From contig JACKHW010000004.1 of NCBI GenBank assembly GCA_020638795.1, positions 310,001 to 374,000 of the forward strand: a stretch of DNA of 64,000 nt. Direction: 5' to 3'. The notes beneath the pieces are model-generated. The model searched no databases and was not told where the DNA came from. It saw only the letters and a list, made by a program, of their open reading frames with translations. The translations under genes and the position numbers were made by a program. Source of the DNA: Planctomycetota bacterium. Lineage in GTDB: Bacteria > Planctomycetota > UBA1135 > GCA-002748355. Shown here in pieces: positions 7,703-17,234 of this stretch (position 1 is the stretch's first letter; each line of letters begins with the position of its first letter).

Positions 7703-9643
7703 TCATATATGGCTACGCCGACGCAACAGCTCAGTCACGGCGCGATAAATCATGGCACCGTTCCTCGTCACAATAACAGGCCGACCCTGCTGGCGCTGAA
7801 GTAGCGGGCCAGTTACAAATCGCTTGCTCTCCATGTAATCTATGGCATTACCCATCGCAGTCACGCTATACGTGACTGGGGTACAATCATTTCGCTGACG
7901 CGACTCATCAACTAGGATCTTAACAGCGCGTCGCAATGACAACGAGCTGTCTTGCAATAACAAATGGACAAGCTTCATATATCGCACAAAATGCTTCTCG
8001 TGAAAAGCATCGCTTAGCCGCGAAACAATGAGGCCAGGCACGACATCCTGCTGAGAGAAACACGAAGATAACCGCTCACAGACATCTGCATCGGCCCCCT
8101 CCATAGCGGAAAGTATAACCGCTTCCGCGGCTGTCCCCGCAGCCCTAAGCGCTTCAATAGCCACACTCGATGCCAACCCTTCACTACGTGCAACGCACTT
8201 GACAAGCGCATCCATTCCCACCTCCTGCCTCAGGCCGATTGCTGCGATTGCACTTACGACCTGACAAGCCAACTCATCATCGGGACATGTCGGCAATACT
8301 TCAGCCAAAAGCGACGTAAGAGGTGCCGCGCGTTCACCAAGACAGCGAATATAGATGAGCAAGTTGCTGCAATGATCACGTTGATCAACTGACATAAACG
8401 CATCGCGAAGCGCATTCAGGCCAACTTCCCCCATTGCACTAAGAAGCATCGGGCCGTATTGCCAAACACGAGCATCGCCATTCCTGGCGCGACTCACGAC
8501 CTCACGCGCGGCACTTTGTCCAATCGAACTCAACGCAGCAGATATCCGCTCGAGCATCTGCGGCGATTGCTCTCGCCCGATCCTGTCAAGTAAGGCACCT
8601 ACGGCCATTTCTGCTCGGTTACCATAGGCAAAGATTGCACGAGTAGCCGCCACTCGCACGTGATCGCTCTTAGAGGATAGCTGCTGACATATGTCTACAA
8701 GCGCATCTTCTGGCAGCATCCGGTGAGCCACTAAAGCATCCAAACCGGCACAGACTAGCGCAGGAACGTTGGAGCGAATTGCTTGGATGATCGGAGGTAA
8801 GGAATCCTCGCGGTTCGCAGCGATAGCGCCATATGCTTCAAGAGCCCTCATGCGCACCGCAATCGAGGCCGACTCGTTCCCAGATACTTCCAGTACTTGC
8901 GAACTAACACGAGCAGCGAGCGGGCCCAGCCCCAAAAGCATCATCCCTGCACTTTGCGCCAAGATAGCGTCATTACCAGCCATCATTTTCACCAACAAAT
9001 CAAGGCTCTTGTCAACATGGAGACCGAGCCTCGCCATACCACCCGCGGCCTTGATTATTAGTGCGCCATCGAGATCATCCATGCGATCGAGGGCTCGCCG
9101 AAGTATTAAGACGACATCATGCGGCCTTGCACCTGGCACAGCTGCCAGAGCAGCAGCTGCCCGAATTCGCACACCTTCATCGTCATCATCACACAGTTCA
9201 TTAATTGCCTGATCCAAACCCGGAACTTGCACTCCGTAACTCATTACGTCACATATAAATATTCTTTCCGCAATGTCTCCGCCTGCGGCTGCAACCAGAG
9301 CATCGGCTGCTCTATCCACCACATTGCGGTTTCTTACGGTTGATGGCCACGCCGATGCAGCTACACAGATCAAAAGCGCGACAACCAGCCGACGCGCGCC
9401 TTTCAAGTCCGTGAATAAATGCTCACATGCCCTTATAATCGCGCGCGGCTCACGGTCAATCAGTATTGAGAATTGCTCAAGTTCGACGAGCCAACACGAA
9501 GGGTCTCGACTTTGAAGTTCATCGTCCAGAAATGTCGAAACGAAGGAAAGGACTGCTCGACGTGCCTGTTGCACTCCGACAGCATTTTGCTCCGCTTCGG
9601 CTAACTGCCGACGTAGGATTTCATCTGACATGCCTGTTATCAT
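7703..9643 (-). CDS. HEAT-repeat protein (about 640 aa)
   Basis: An all-helical protein with many degenerate HEAT-like repeats, such as DEGVRIRAAAALAAV, IAVRMRALEAYGAI and SDHVRVAATRAIFAYG, running from about residue 120 to 560. No catalytic motif, signal peptide or membrane segment is visible. HEAT scaffolds bind proteins or nucleic acids. Large HEAT proteins occur both as planctomycete housekeeping genes and in mobile-element defence loci. It is preceded by a plasmid-type small gene and a ParDE pair. The start could be ATG 9643 or 9631; neither has a strong ribosome-binding site. Confidence 0.65.
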   Translation of the reverse strand: MITGMSDEILRRQLAEAEQNAVGVQQARRAVLSFVSTFLDDELQSRDPSCWLVELEQFSILIDREPRAIIRACEHLFTDLKGARRLVVALLICVAASAWPSTVRNRNVVDRAADALVAAAGGDIAERIFICDVMSYGVQVPGLDQAINELCDDDDEGVRIRAAAALAAVPGARPHDVVLILRRALDRMDDLDGALIIKAAGGMARLGLHVDKSLDLLVKMMAGNDAILAQSAGMMLLGLGPLAARVSSQVLEVSGNESASIAVRMRALEAYGAIAANREDSLPPIIQAIRSNVPALVCAGLDALVAHRMLPEDALVDICQQLSSKSDHVRVAATRAIFAYGNRAEMAVGALLDRIGREQSPQMLERISAALSSIGQSAAREVVSRARNGDARVWQYGPMLLSAMGEVGLNALRDAFMSVDQRDHCSNLLIYIRCLGERAAPLTSLLAEVLPTCPDDELACQVVSAIAAIGLRQEVGMDALVKCVARSEGLASSVAIEALRAAGTAAEAVILSAMEGADADVCERLSSCFSQQDVVPGLIVSRLSDAFHEKHFVRYMKLVHLLLQDSSLSLRRAVKILVDESRQRNDCTPVTYSVTAMGNAIDYMESKRFVTGPLLQRQQGRPVIVTRNGAMIYRAVTELLRRRSHI

Positions 9644-9694
9644 GGGTCGCGGTCATATTGAGCGTCAAGCCTTGCGTAACAACTGCTGACGCGA

Positions 9695-10006
9695 TCAATA
9701 CTCGTCCGGCAGCAGCACTGTCGTAGCCGACCGATCCGCCTCGGTGATGATCCAGAACTTCGTGCCTGATTCGGTTCGATACGCCGACAGCAAACGATCG
9801 CCATGCTTGAGCGCATCTTCATTGGCACGTAGATCATCCGGATCCAGATCACCCCAGTCGCCACGCGCATGACGGCGCAGCGCACGCATCATCTGCATTG
9901 GCGGGATCGCATCACGCGCCCCCGGTGTCATCACCGTCAACCCAAGCTCGAACTTGTCTGAGCGCACGAGCGGGTCACGCTCATCATCCCTGCCCCGCGA
10001 TACCAT
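9695..10006 (-). CDS. Plasmid-associated small protein of unknown function
   Basis: About 103 aa from ATG 10006. It contains RRHARGDWGDLDPDDLRAN and then LLSAYRT...FWIITEADRSATTVLLPDEY. This pattern is typical of a small conserved protein common on plasmids and integrative elements, usually annotated as plasmid-related. Its function is unknown to me. It is useful as a marker that the region is plasmid-derived. Confidence 0.7.
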   Translation of the reverse strand: MVSRGRDDERDPLVRSDKFELGLTVMTPGARDAIPPMQMMRALRRHARGDWGDLDPDDLRANEDALKHGDRLLSAYRTESGTKFWIITEADRSATTVLLPDEY

Positions 10007-10068
10007 TCCCAACCGCGTACCACGCTTGCGCGTCAAGTACAAGCGGAAATCACATGTGCAGCGCTCGA

Positions 10069-10365
10069 CTAGTCGAGATGCGCGCCGAAATCCATGCTGC
10101 CATGCAGCACGCGGCGCAGCCGCAATTCGCTGCTCGTGAAGGAGTAGAACAGCACGTGGCGACCGATCGTCACTGACCAGTAGCCGCTACGGATCTCGTC
10201 CCGCAAGCGTCCTTTCTCGGGAGCATCACACAGCGCGACCAACCCGAGTTCGATTGCATCGAGCGGGCGGGCAGCCTGCGCCTCGCCCCAATGCCGGGAC
10301 GAATAGACCCAAATGCCAATCAGGTCGTCTTGCGCCAGCTGATCCTTGACGAGGCGGCGCGGCAC
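10069..10365 (-). CDS. parE: ParE/RelE-family toxin
   Basis: A 98-aa protein with the RelE/ParE fold pattern: an N-terminal helical LAQDDLIGIWVYSSRHWG, a central LRDEIRSGYWSVTIGRHVLFYSF strand-rich core, and a terminal RVLHGSMDF in the usual position of the RILH.RMD motif. ParE toxins typically inhibit DNA gyrase. The GTG start follows the antitoxin stop within five bases, as expected for a two-gene operon. It is probably held inactive by the adjacent ParD. Confidence 0.88.
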   Translation of the reverse strand: MPRRLVKDQLAQDDLIGIWVYSSRHWGEAQAARPLDAIELGLVALCDAPEKGRLRDEIRSGYWSVTIGRHVLFYSFTSSELRLRRVLHGSMDFGAHLD

Positions 10366-10369
10366 CTAC

Positions 10370-10618
10370 CTACGCCTGCCCGGCGCGGCGACGCGCTTCG
10401 CGTCTGACCTCCGCGAAGTCGAGTTCACCGGCATCGCCGCTCTGCTCACCGGCTATCAGCGCCGCCCTCAGCGCCTGGAGCTTGTGCTCGCGCTCTTCGA
10501 GCAGCCTCAAGCCCGTGCGAATGACCTCGCTCGCGTTTCCATACCTGCCATCTGCAATTAAGGCCGCGATGAACCCATCGAAATGGTCGCCCAGGCTGAC
10601 GCTAGTGTTCTTTGGCAT
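10370..10618 (-). CDS. parD: ParD-family antitoxin
   Basis: 82 aa from ATG 10618, with GGAGGAG seven bases upstream. The N-terminal ribbon-helix-helix is MPKNTSVSLGDHFDGFIAAL and is followed by YGNASEVIRTGLRLLEER, the classic ParD signature. It binds its own promoter and neutralises the downstream ParE. This pair is distinct from, but related to, the pair at 17.2-17.8 kb. Confidence 0.9.
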   Translation of the reverse strand: MPKNTSVSLGDHFDGFIAALIADGRYGNASEVIRTGLRLLEEREHKLQALRAALIAGEQSGDAGELDFAEVRREARRRAGQA

Positions 10619-10937
10619 CTCGATACTCCTCCTCGTGCAGTACCAAAGATTACCACGGATCAATATCTAAGGTCAAGCGTCGAAGGGCATCCGGGGCCGA
10701 AGGCGGCGCGTCAGCCCGACCGGGGCTCCGCCAGCGTCACACCTCTATCACCATTCCGCTTTGCCTGGCTACGGCCAGCAACCCCTGGGAGCCTCAGCTA
10801 CCCAAAGCAGCAGGCCGCATCGCGCCTCCGGCCCCAGGGGGCTGCGCCTGTGAACCCCTGGGGGCCGAAGGGCCCGAAGCAGCAGCTTCCCATCCGAGAG
10901 CGAGCTATCGCCATGGCGAAGCCCCCGGGCCGCCTCG
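10619..10937. other. Intergenic region, parD promoter side and lipoprotein 3' side
   Basis: 319 bases with no supportable gene. The part next to parD should hold its promoter and operator. The rest is G/C-rich with several repeats around CCCCTGGGGGC and CCCCAGGGGGC near 10785-10890, which can form hairpins. No clear T-run terminator is visible. Confidence 0.4.
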
Positions 10938-11873
10938 TCACTTCTGGGCATTCGCAGCCGCCGCTTGCGCTTTTGCGGCTTCCTTCGCTGCAAGATCCCC
11001 GTCAATGGCATCGAACACCGGACGAGCCGATTCGAGCATGCTGATCAGGCATTTGCGCACCGCCAACGTGGCGATGGACGGGACGAATCGCTCATCCATC
11101 ATGCGCTCGGCATCGTCGCCATCCTCGAGGTCGCTATTCGCCTCTCGCTTCACCGCGACATTCTTGTTCTGATCGATGGTCGCAACTTGCTCGATGACCT
11201 TGTCTTTGAAGATGACCCGCAGGGCCTCTGACGCAAACCCCGAGGCCACGATCTCCTGCTTCACGCCCCACACGCTCTGCGATTGCGCATCACGCCGACC
11301 ATCAGGCCCGAGCCCGGTGGAAACGAGGTCGATTCGCATTTCGACCGTGACGTTGCGAGCTGTCCGGAAAATCTCAATCCCAGCATCAGCCACCCGCTCG
11401 CCTTTTGCATCAACCTTGTCGATCAAAGTGACAGCCGGGCCAATATCCATGCGCAAGATGCGCCCTTGCAACTGATAATGCGAGGTCGCGCCTGAGGCTT
11501 CACCGCCGCCACTTTCTTCCGCCGGCTCACCAGCAAGGACACGGAAATGCTCGACCTGCGCGGCCTGGCTGCGAATCTCTTGTCTAATGGCCTCGGCGAT
11601 ACTTGCAACGTCTTTTGGGTCGATCGGGGCGGCCTTGTCGCTGTCGGCCTTGCGCGTTTCCATCTTGATCGTCTGCTCGACAACCGAGACTTTGGGCACT
11701 TGCACCCACAAGGCTCGCTGCAACCGAGCTGGCGCACTTGGAAGCGTCGGCAAGTCAATCACCGAAGCGGCTCCACCTACCGAATCGGCAGGCCCGCCAT
11801 GGCGCGACTTTCCGCTTCCAAGGCCGGTGCAGCTGGCAAGCAGGGGAATCATAAGGCAAGTTGCAATTCGCAT
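10938..11873 (-). CDS. Predicted lipoprotein, 311 aa, unknown function
   Basis: From ATG 11873 the protein begins with a lipoprotein signal (MRIATCLMIPLLASC, lipobox LLASC). The mature part alternates beta-like segments (VTLIDKVDAKGERVADAGIEI, VEMRIDLVSTGLG) and ends with an Ala-rich helical tail. An upstream extension of the frame is possible but lacks a signal. It lies a few bases after another lipoprotein gene, so the two are probably co-expressed. I do not recognise the family. The pattern loosely recalls curli-CsgG-like or trafficking lipoproteins, but I would not assign it. Confidence 0.65.
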   Translation of the reverse strand: MRIATCLMIPLLASCTGLGSGKSRHGGPADSVGGAASVIDLPTLPSAPARLQRALWVQVPKVSVVEQTIKMETRKADSDKAAPIDPKDVASIAEAIRQEIRSQAAQVEHFRVLAGEPAEESGGGEASGATSHYQLQGRILRMDIGPAVTLIDKVDAKGERVADAGIEIFRTARNVTVEMRIDLVSTGLGPDGRRDAQSQSVWGVKQEIVASGFASEALRVIFKDKVIEQVATIDQNKNVAVKREANSDLEDGDDAERMMDERFVPSIATLAVRKCLISMLESARPVFDAIDGDLAAKEAAKAQAAAANAQK

Positions 11874-11880
11874 GGGATTG

Positions 11881-12231
11881 TCACTTTTTCGAAGTACCAG
11901 AGGAAAGACGCGGCGTTTCCGCCAGCAAAAGTAACCGCTCACGCAGCGCTGGCGACAATGGCACGACAGAGGCTGAGCGGCCAACATCTGCCAAGGCTTC
12001 ACGCATTTCGACAATCTCTACGATATGACCGACTGCTGTTCCTTCTAGCCCTTCATGCGTGCCAGCCTGCAGCACATCCTTGATGTCACGGGCGGACGCA
12101 GCGGTCTGTGATGCGGCGCGAGTCAGACCAGCAATGCGCTGCGTCAGACTGGCAGCCTTATCAATCGCATCGCACGAAACGAGCAGCGGCAGTGCCGCTA
12201 GAAGCACCAGCGGGCGCATGAATCGGGTCAT
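11881..12231 (-). CDS. Small predicted lipoprotein (116 aa)
   Basis: A signal with lipobox LLVSC ends at about residue 20, followed by a helical, coiled-coil-like mature part (about 22-80). It directly precedes the larger lipoprotein gene at 11873 on the same strand, with seven bases between them. The pair probably forms an envelope complex. The family is not recognised. Small entry-exclusion proteins of conjugative elements can look like this, but so can many unrelated lipoproteins. Confidence 0.6.
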   Translation of the reverse strand: MTRFMRPLVLLAALPLLVSCDAIDKAASLTQRIAGLTRAASQTAASARDIKDVLQAGTHEGLEGTAVGHIVEIVEMREALADVGRSASVVPLSPALRERLLLLAETPRLSSGTSKK

Positions 12232-12423
12232 GGTGGTGATGTGTGGATGTCGCGTGGGTTAGGTGGTTGCGCGACATCGCGCTGGCGCACCAGAAAGCGC
12301 AGATCTACACGTGTTGCCGAGGCAAGTCTAGATCCTTCCGCCAGTGGCAAATGCCCCACACCGCTACAGCGACGGAACTTCGCACACAAGCCATGTCATA
12401 CGGGCAGGCGAATAGTCAACCGA

Positions 12424-14283
12424 CTACCGGGGCACCGCACCCGAAGCCGGCACAACGCGCAAGCGCACATTTTGACCGAAAGGCGCGACTTCCATAACAC
12501 TCGCCTGCAGGCTCGGCGCAAGCCTACCAAGCAACTCGGTGCGGCGACCCTCTGGCCATGCAACCAGCGTCCAAGATGTGCGATCCTTGGGAACCTCAAT
12601 GCCGTTGCCTATGCGGACGGATCGGCGGCGCACTTGCCGCTCCGCAAGCTGCAACCGCTCTGTGACCCACCACACACGCTCACCAGGCGCAAAGCGATCG
12701 AGCACCGACTGCACACGTATCCATTCGCGGTGAAGTAAGCACTCGCCTTCCCCGAGCATCTGCCGGAGCGTTTGCGACTTTGCAGGTTCGCGCATGAATG
12801 GCGTGATGTCGTAGAGGTAATATTTGCCCGCTGCGGCTTCGATCGCCGGCAATTGCGAGCCTGGAAAGAACTGCTCCATAACACGCAGATCGGCAGGCTT
12901 CATTCCCGGCCCATACAGATAAGCGATCTGCCGCTGACCAATACCCCCGAACAACGCAATCCCATCGACATAGTCGCGGAAGGAATGTGCCTGCACCGCC
13001 TGCGTCATCAGATCAGGAAGATTCAAGACCAGCCCATCGACCAGCAAATCGATCGAACACGCTTCCGGCCCACGCGCCTGATGCACGACACCAAGACGCG
13101 CGATCTGCGACTTCACATCACGTGCCACCTCGGTGACCGGCACCGAGGCGCGCTCCTGCCAGATAGCGGCCCCCTGCCACAGCCCGCTTGCCACCAGCCC
13201 CGATCCAGCAAGCATTGCCACCCAGAGCGGCAGCCGTTGCAGCGCCAGACTTGCAGCCACCGCGACAAACGGAATGAAGTAGTACATCCAGAAGTCATGC
13301 CGCACCGCATGCCAGCGGAAGATCAGGACGTGCAACACCCCTGCAAGCAGGAATGACCAACCCACAAGCCCGATCCTGCGCCACGCCAGGAAGCACCCTG
13401 CGAGCGCCACCCCCATCAGCGGCAGGCCGAATGCGAGCTGCGCATAGCTCCAATGCGCCTCGGCAAACTCGAGCGCAGTCGGCTGCAAACTCGATTTGGA
13501 TAGCGCATCCCAGATTTTGCCTTGAATCGACTGACCCCACTGCCCGGTCAGACCGCCATCGAGCAGCGCGATATGCGCGAAGTGGAAAGCGACAGCCAGC
13601 ACACCCATGGCCGACCAGAGCAACGCATACCGCCACGGAATGGCGCGCCGAGCGATCCACTCCGCTGCGGCAAGGGCCGGCACGACGTAAAGACAGGGGA
13701 AATCGATCAGGCAGCCCACAAAAACGAGCGGTGCCAGCCCGATTCGCCATCCGCGCTGATAGGCAGCCACGATCGCTAGCATGGCCGCCAGGCAAAAAGG
13801 CTCATAGGACGGTGTCCCGCCATGCCAGCCAAATAGCGGGACACTGACCAGCGCGATCAGCGTCCATGCGGCGCTCAGGCCGGAAGCCCGCGCAATCAAC
13901 CCGAGCAACACAAGACTGACCAGCGATGCGAGGAATGGCAGCACACGATGCGCCCACGGCTGGTTCGACCCGGTAAGCCAGAACACGGCCGAAGTTGCGA
14001 GCGGAACGGTGGCCGGATGCCCGCGATATATCACCGCTTCGCCCAGATCTTCTAGCTGCGCAACGTTGAGGATCTGCGCCCCTTTGGTGCGCAGCAGGCC
14101 ATAGCGGTTGTAGTTATGGGCGAATACGCCGATCCGGCTGCCGACCCAATCGCCGAAGCCGTCGCGCCTGCTGAATCCGGCATCGGCGAACGTCACCCAC
14201 ACACCGCATAGCACGGCCACGGCAAGCGCGGCAAGACCGCACCGCCATCGCACACTTGCGACCTTGCTTCCCCCCTCAGGCAC
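12424..14283 (-). CDS. GT-C-type membrane glycosyltransferase-like protein (619 aa)
   Basis: A polytopic membrane protein with about ten hydrophobic segments in the first 400 residues, then a soluble C-terminal domain of about 200 residues. An early periplasmic loop (about 35-90) carries the Asp-containing DGFGDW and RGHPATVP. This matches the layout of PMT/ArnT-like GT-C transferases, which use polyprenyl-phosphate sugars. GTG 14283 is the apparent start. On this element it is cargo, perhaps altering the cell surface. Substrate and acceptor cannot be read from the sequence. Confidence 0.6.
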   Translation of the reverse strand: MPEGGSKVASVRWRCGLAALAVAVLCGVWVTFADAGFSRRDGFGDWVGSRIGVFAHNYNRYGLLRTKGAQILNVAQLEDLGEAVIYRGHPATVPLATSAVFWLTGSNQPWAHRVLPFLASLVSLVLLGLIARASGLSAAWTLIALVSVPLFGWHGGTPSYEPFCLAAMLAIVAAYQRGWRIGLAPLVFVGCLIDFPCLYVVPALAAAEWIARRAIPWRYALLWSAMGVLAVAFHFAHIALLDGGLTGQWGQSIQGKIWDALSKSSLQPTALEFAEAHWSYAQLAFGLPLMGVALAGCFLAWRRIGLVGWSFLLAGVLHVLIFRWHAVRHDFWMYYFIPFVAVAASLALQRLPLWVAMLAGSGLVASGLWQGAAIWQERASVPVTEVARDVKSQIARLGVVHQARGPEACSIDLLVDGLVLNLPDLMTQAVQAHSFRDYVDGIALFGGIGQRQIAYLYGPGMKPADLRVMEQFFPGSQLPAIEAAAGKYYLYDITPFMREPAKSQTLRQMLGEGECLLHREWIRVQSVLDRFAPGERVWWVTERLQLAERQVRRRSVRIGNGIEVPKDRTSWTLVAWPEGRRTELLGRLAPSLQASVMEVAPFGQNVRLRVVPASGAVPR

Positions 14284-14323
14284 GCGGGCCCACGCGCCTG
14301 CCGCCGCTCGTTCTAGGCATGCG

Positions 14324-15568
14324 TCAGTTGTAGCGAATCGCCGCCGTCGATGTCCAGAAAGGGTTGCCCCCTGCCCCGAGCTGCGTCAGCCCCTGGATCG
14401 GGATCACCGTTCCAGCTGAGAAGGCCGGCGAAGTGAAGGACAGCGCCGCCCGACCGCTCGCCTGCGCGTGAGTGCCCGACCCGAGATAGATCAGACCAGC
14501 CGAATCGAATATCCCCAGCATGTTCTGGGTTCCGGTGACAGTCACCGGCGGACTCAGATAAGAGGTCGCGGCATAGAACAACGTCACGTCCGCCGTCGCG
14601 GCGGCCGGGAGAATCGGCGAGAAAGCGGTCAGATCGACCTGGCCGCCCGCTGCAGGCAGCTCATCTCCGAGCAGCCCGATCACATCGACCTGCTCGACGA
14701 CCTTGGCCTGATTCACGAAGAAGACGCGCCCGCCTCCGAGGCACACACTCCAGGCGTAGCCACCATAACTCGAGAAGGGAGGCCACAGAATCGGCGCGGT
14801 CGAAGACTGCAGATCGCCGTTCCAGTCAATATCTGCACTGCTCGCACTGACATAGTTGATGGACAACAGCGCCTCCGCGTCCCCATCGGAGCCAGCCACG
14901 GCATACGCCCCAAACGGATTGCCCCCAGATACGACCGTGGTCGTCGTCGACCCCACCGAGGCCCCAGCCAGATCATGCGTCCGTGACACGATCGTCGAAG
15001 GAATCGCACCCGAATCATGCACGATCGATCGCACCCCGTTGATGAAACAAGGGAACATCCGCGCCGGACTCGGCGAGGTCGGCATCCCCGAGATCGCCGT
15101 GCGCGAGCCAAGCGCGGCGGATGTCGTTGCCCGCGTTGCCTGAATCTTCTGTGCCCCCGAATCACAAATGGCGTAGAGGCCGTCCGGGCCCCACTGGAAT
15201 CCAAACTCCGCACCTGACGTATTCATGACGGCGGCGTTGGAGTCGTAGGTAACCGTTTCGGTTGTACCGGAACGCACATACACGAACGAGAGGATGTCGG
15301 TGCTCCCAGCACCCCCGGCGGAAGAGGGCAGGCCGACCACCGTCAGGCTGCCATAAAACCGCCCAGCCGCAAGCGGATCAGGCACCATCGACAGCTCTTC
15401 GATGCTGCTAATCGAAGACGACACCGCCGCTTGCACGTTTGCAAGCGTGAACACCGTCGAGCCGGTTGGCGACCCCGTTCCCGCAAGGCCGACTTCCCCC
15501 TGACTCCGCAAAGCACCGCCAACGCCGAAACAAACAGCAAGAGGCACGATCACTGCATAGCACTTCAT
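14324..15568 (-). CDS. Secreted protein of planctomycete type (414 aa)
   Basis: The ATG follows GGGAGAAG by four bases. A signal peptide (about 1-22) leads into a Ser/Thr/Gly-rich, beta-strand-rich protein with few charged residues. The closing segment, IPIQGLTQLGAGGNPFW then TSTAAIRYN, resembles the C-termini of many secreted proteins in high-GC planctomycetes. It may be a propeller-like extracellular protein, similar in style to the chromosomal one at 54.1-55.6 kb. Its presence on the element suggests cargo acquired in, or co-evolved with, the host lineage. Confidence 0.6.
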   Translation of the reverse strand: MKCYAVIVPLAVCFGVGGALRSQGEVGLAGTGSPTGSTVFTLANVQAAVSSSISSIEELSMVPDPLAAGRFYGSLTVVGLPSSAGGAGSTDILSFVYVRSGTTETVTYDSNAAVMNTSGAEFGFQWGPDGLYAICDSGAQKIQATRATTSAALGSRTAISGMPTSPSPARMFPCFINGVRSIVHDSGAIPSTIVSRTHDLAGASVGSTTTTVVSGGNPFGAYAVAGSDGDAEALLSINYVSASSADIDWNGDLQSSTAPILWPPFSSYGGYAWSVCLGGGRVFFVNQAKVVEQVDVIGLLGDELPAAGGQVDLTAFSPILPAAATADVTLFYAATSYLSPPVTVTGTQNMLGIFDSAGLIYLGSGTHAQASGRAALSFTSPAFSAGTVIPIQGLTQLGAGGNPFWTSTAAIRYN

Positions 15569-15809
15569 GGAACTTCTCCCATATCAACGCCCCCAAGCAC
15601 TCCGCCATATCACCCGATACAGCATCACTAGGGCACAGCGGCAATTGAGCCGGCGCGATCAGTCCCTCAACACAAAAATGCAATTGATCGCACGCTTATA
15701 ATTGCCATGCAATCGCAATCGCGCATACATATAGCGCAGTCGATTATCGCCATCGACCCAAACAGACACATCCATACAGACTCAAGATGCAGGCCGCCAC
15801 ATCTATCCT

Positions 15810-17111
15810 CTAGCTGAATATCAAACAGGGCCATCCAGCCTTTGATTTATACGGTCGATCGCCCGCATCAAGGTCAAGGAGGTAGAAAAACGCATCACGA
15901 AAACTGCATTCCAGAAAGGCACAGATGTCATCAAGCGATGCGAATCTCGAACCCTTGACTAGTCTTTGCAGGCCCTTCTCATTCCCGTGTGCGATGCTCG
16001 ATCTGGCATCATACGCATGGCGCAGCTTCTCGTACGTATCGACAGACGGATAACCGCATCGCCGCAGCAGCGCTGCGCCGTGGGTTGCGAAGCGGAATGC
16101 CGTCTCCAACGGACTCCACTTACCATTCGTTACCTGCACGATAGCCTCCCATGCCGCCGCGTAGAACAGAACGCGGTCTTCGACTGCCGCCCTTCCCCGC
16201 GCATCCAGATACGAACGCACAGCAGCGCGTAAGATCTCATCCTGGTCCCTCCGCTCACACACATAGTCATATGCGGCAGTCAGCCTCTCGCAACCTGACT
16301 TACGAAGAATCATCGCGTGGCCGCGCGGTTCGACAGAATGGCCGATTAGGGCATGTCCTCCACCCGATAGAACCTCAATCTCTGGCTGCGATCGCCCAAT
16401 ACTGCCCGTTAAGGCAAGACGTAGGGCATCGACTACACGATCGATAGGCGCACGAGCAGCTTCGTGCGCCCGCTGCCACGCAGCGAGCACAGGATTTGAC
16501 TCAGACGAATCAAACCGCTCCTCGCATCGAACACTCAGCCGACCATGCGCAAGCGCCATGATAGAAAGCGACTTCATGTCGCCATACTCAAACTCGTTCA
16601 TGGCGGGCATCCGGCTATTGATTTCTTTCATCGATAAACGCCGCAGACTGACACCATCGTCGAACTCGAATGCAGGAATTGTCATCTGCAGGCCGGTGAT
16701 CCGAACGGACACGTCCCATGCAAAAGACTTGGCAGTGAACATCCTGCGTAAGCGAGAAAATTCGTCGACAACGCGCTGCGCATCAAACCTCAGTCGACCG
16801 CGTAGCACTGTCGCACCTACAGCGAGAAGATGATGCGCCAACTGGTTCGCGCTGCCCCAAGCACCCGCAAGGCGAAGCCCGTCTTGGAAAACGCTGTCTG
16901 ACTCTATCACGGATCGGAAAGCTGCGAATTCCTGCAAGCGCGCTACATCCAGCGCCTGCTCGACTCCAAAGCTCTTGGCACTCTGCCTCCGCTCATTCTG
17001 AATGCCTCGCCCCTTCCTCACATACAGATCGATCTTTGTATCGAAATGCCGCAGCTGCAATGCGGCAGCGCGGCACAGCGCTTCGATGATCTCTTGAACC
17101 CTGTTATCCAT
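15810..17111 (-). CDS. HEPN-like (ApeA-type) protein, putative defence RNase
   Basis: 433 aa from ATG 17111. The C-terminal third is helical and contains YDARSSIAHGN (RSSIAH at about 370-375). This matches the R-X4-6-H motif and the local pattern of Apea-like HEPN domains, in which the helix before and the AHG after the motif are typical. The N-terminal two thirds are unassigned. ApeA-type HEPN proteins protect against phage by cleaving RNA. The gene stands alone upstream of a divergent ParDE pair. The HEPN assignment is fairly good; activity and target are unknown. Confidence 0.65.
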   Translation of the reverse strand: MDNRVQEIIEALCRAAALQLRHFDTKIDLYVRKGRGIQNERRQSAKSFGVEQALDVARLQEFAAFRSVIESDSVFQDGLRLAGAWGSANQLAHHLLAVGATVLRGRLRFDAQRVVDEFSRLRRMFTAKSFAWDVSVRITGLQMTIPAFEFDDGVSLRRLSMKEINSRMPAMNEFEYGDMKSLSIMALAHGRLSVRCEERFDSSESNPVLAAWQRAHEAARAPIDRVVDALRLALTGSIGRSQPEIEVLSGGGHALIGHSVEPRGHAMILRKSGCERLTAAYDYVCERRDQDEILRAAVRSYLDARGRAAVEDRVLFYAAAWEAIVQVTNGKWSPLETAFRFATHGAALLRRCGYPSVDTYEKLRHAYDARSSIAHGNEKGLQRLVKGSRFASLDDICAFLECSFRDAFFYLLDLDAGDRPYKSKAGWPCLIFS

Positions 17112-17178
17112 CGTGTGAAATCCCAACCGTGTTCCACGATCAACTCACGCCTCACAGAGCAGTCCGTGTGACTCTCTA

Positions 17179-17207
17179 TTGACCGGACTACCACAATATG
17201 GTAGCAT
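17179..17207 (+). promoter_or_regulatory. parDE promoter with operator palindrome in the spacer
   Basis: TTGACC (17179-17184) and TAGCAT (17202-17207) are spaced by 17 bases, as in a sigma-70 promoter. The perfect inverted repeat CTACCA-CAATA-TGGTAG (17188-17204) occupies the spacer. It is the likely ParD autorepression site. Confidence 0.6.
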
Positions 17208-17234
17208 CACTTATCATCATCGGGGATCCTAAAA

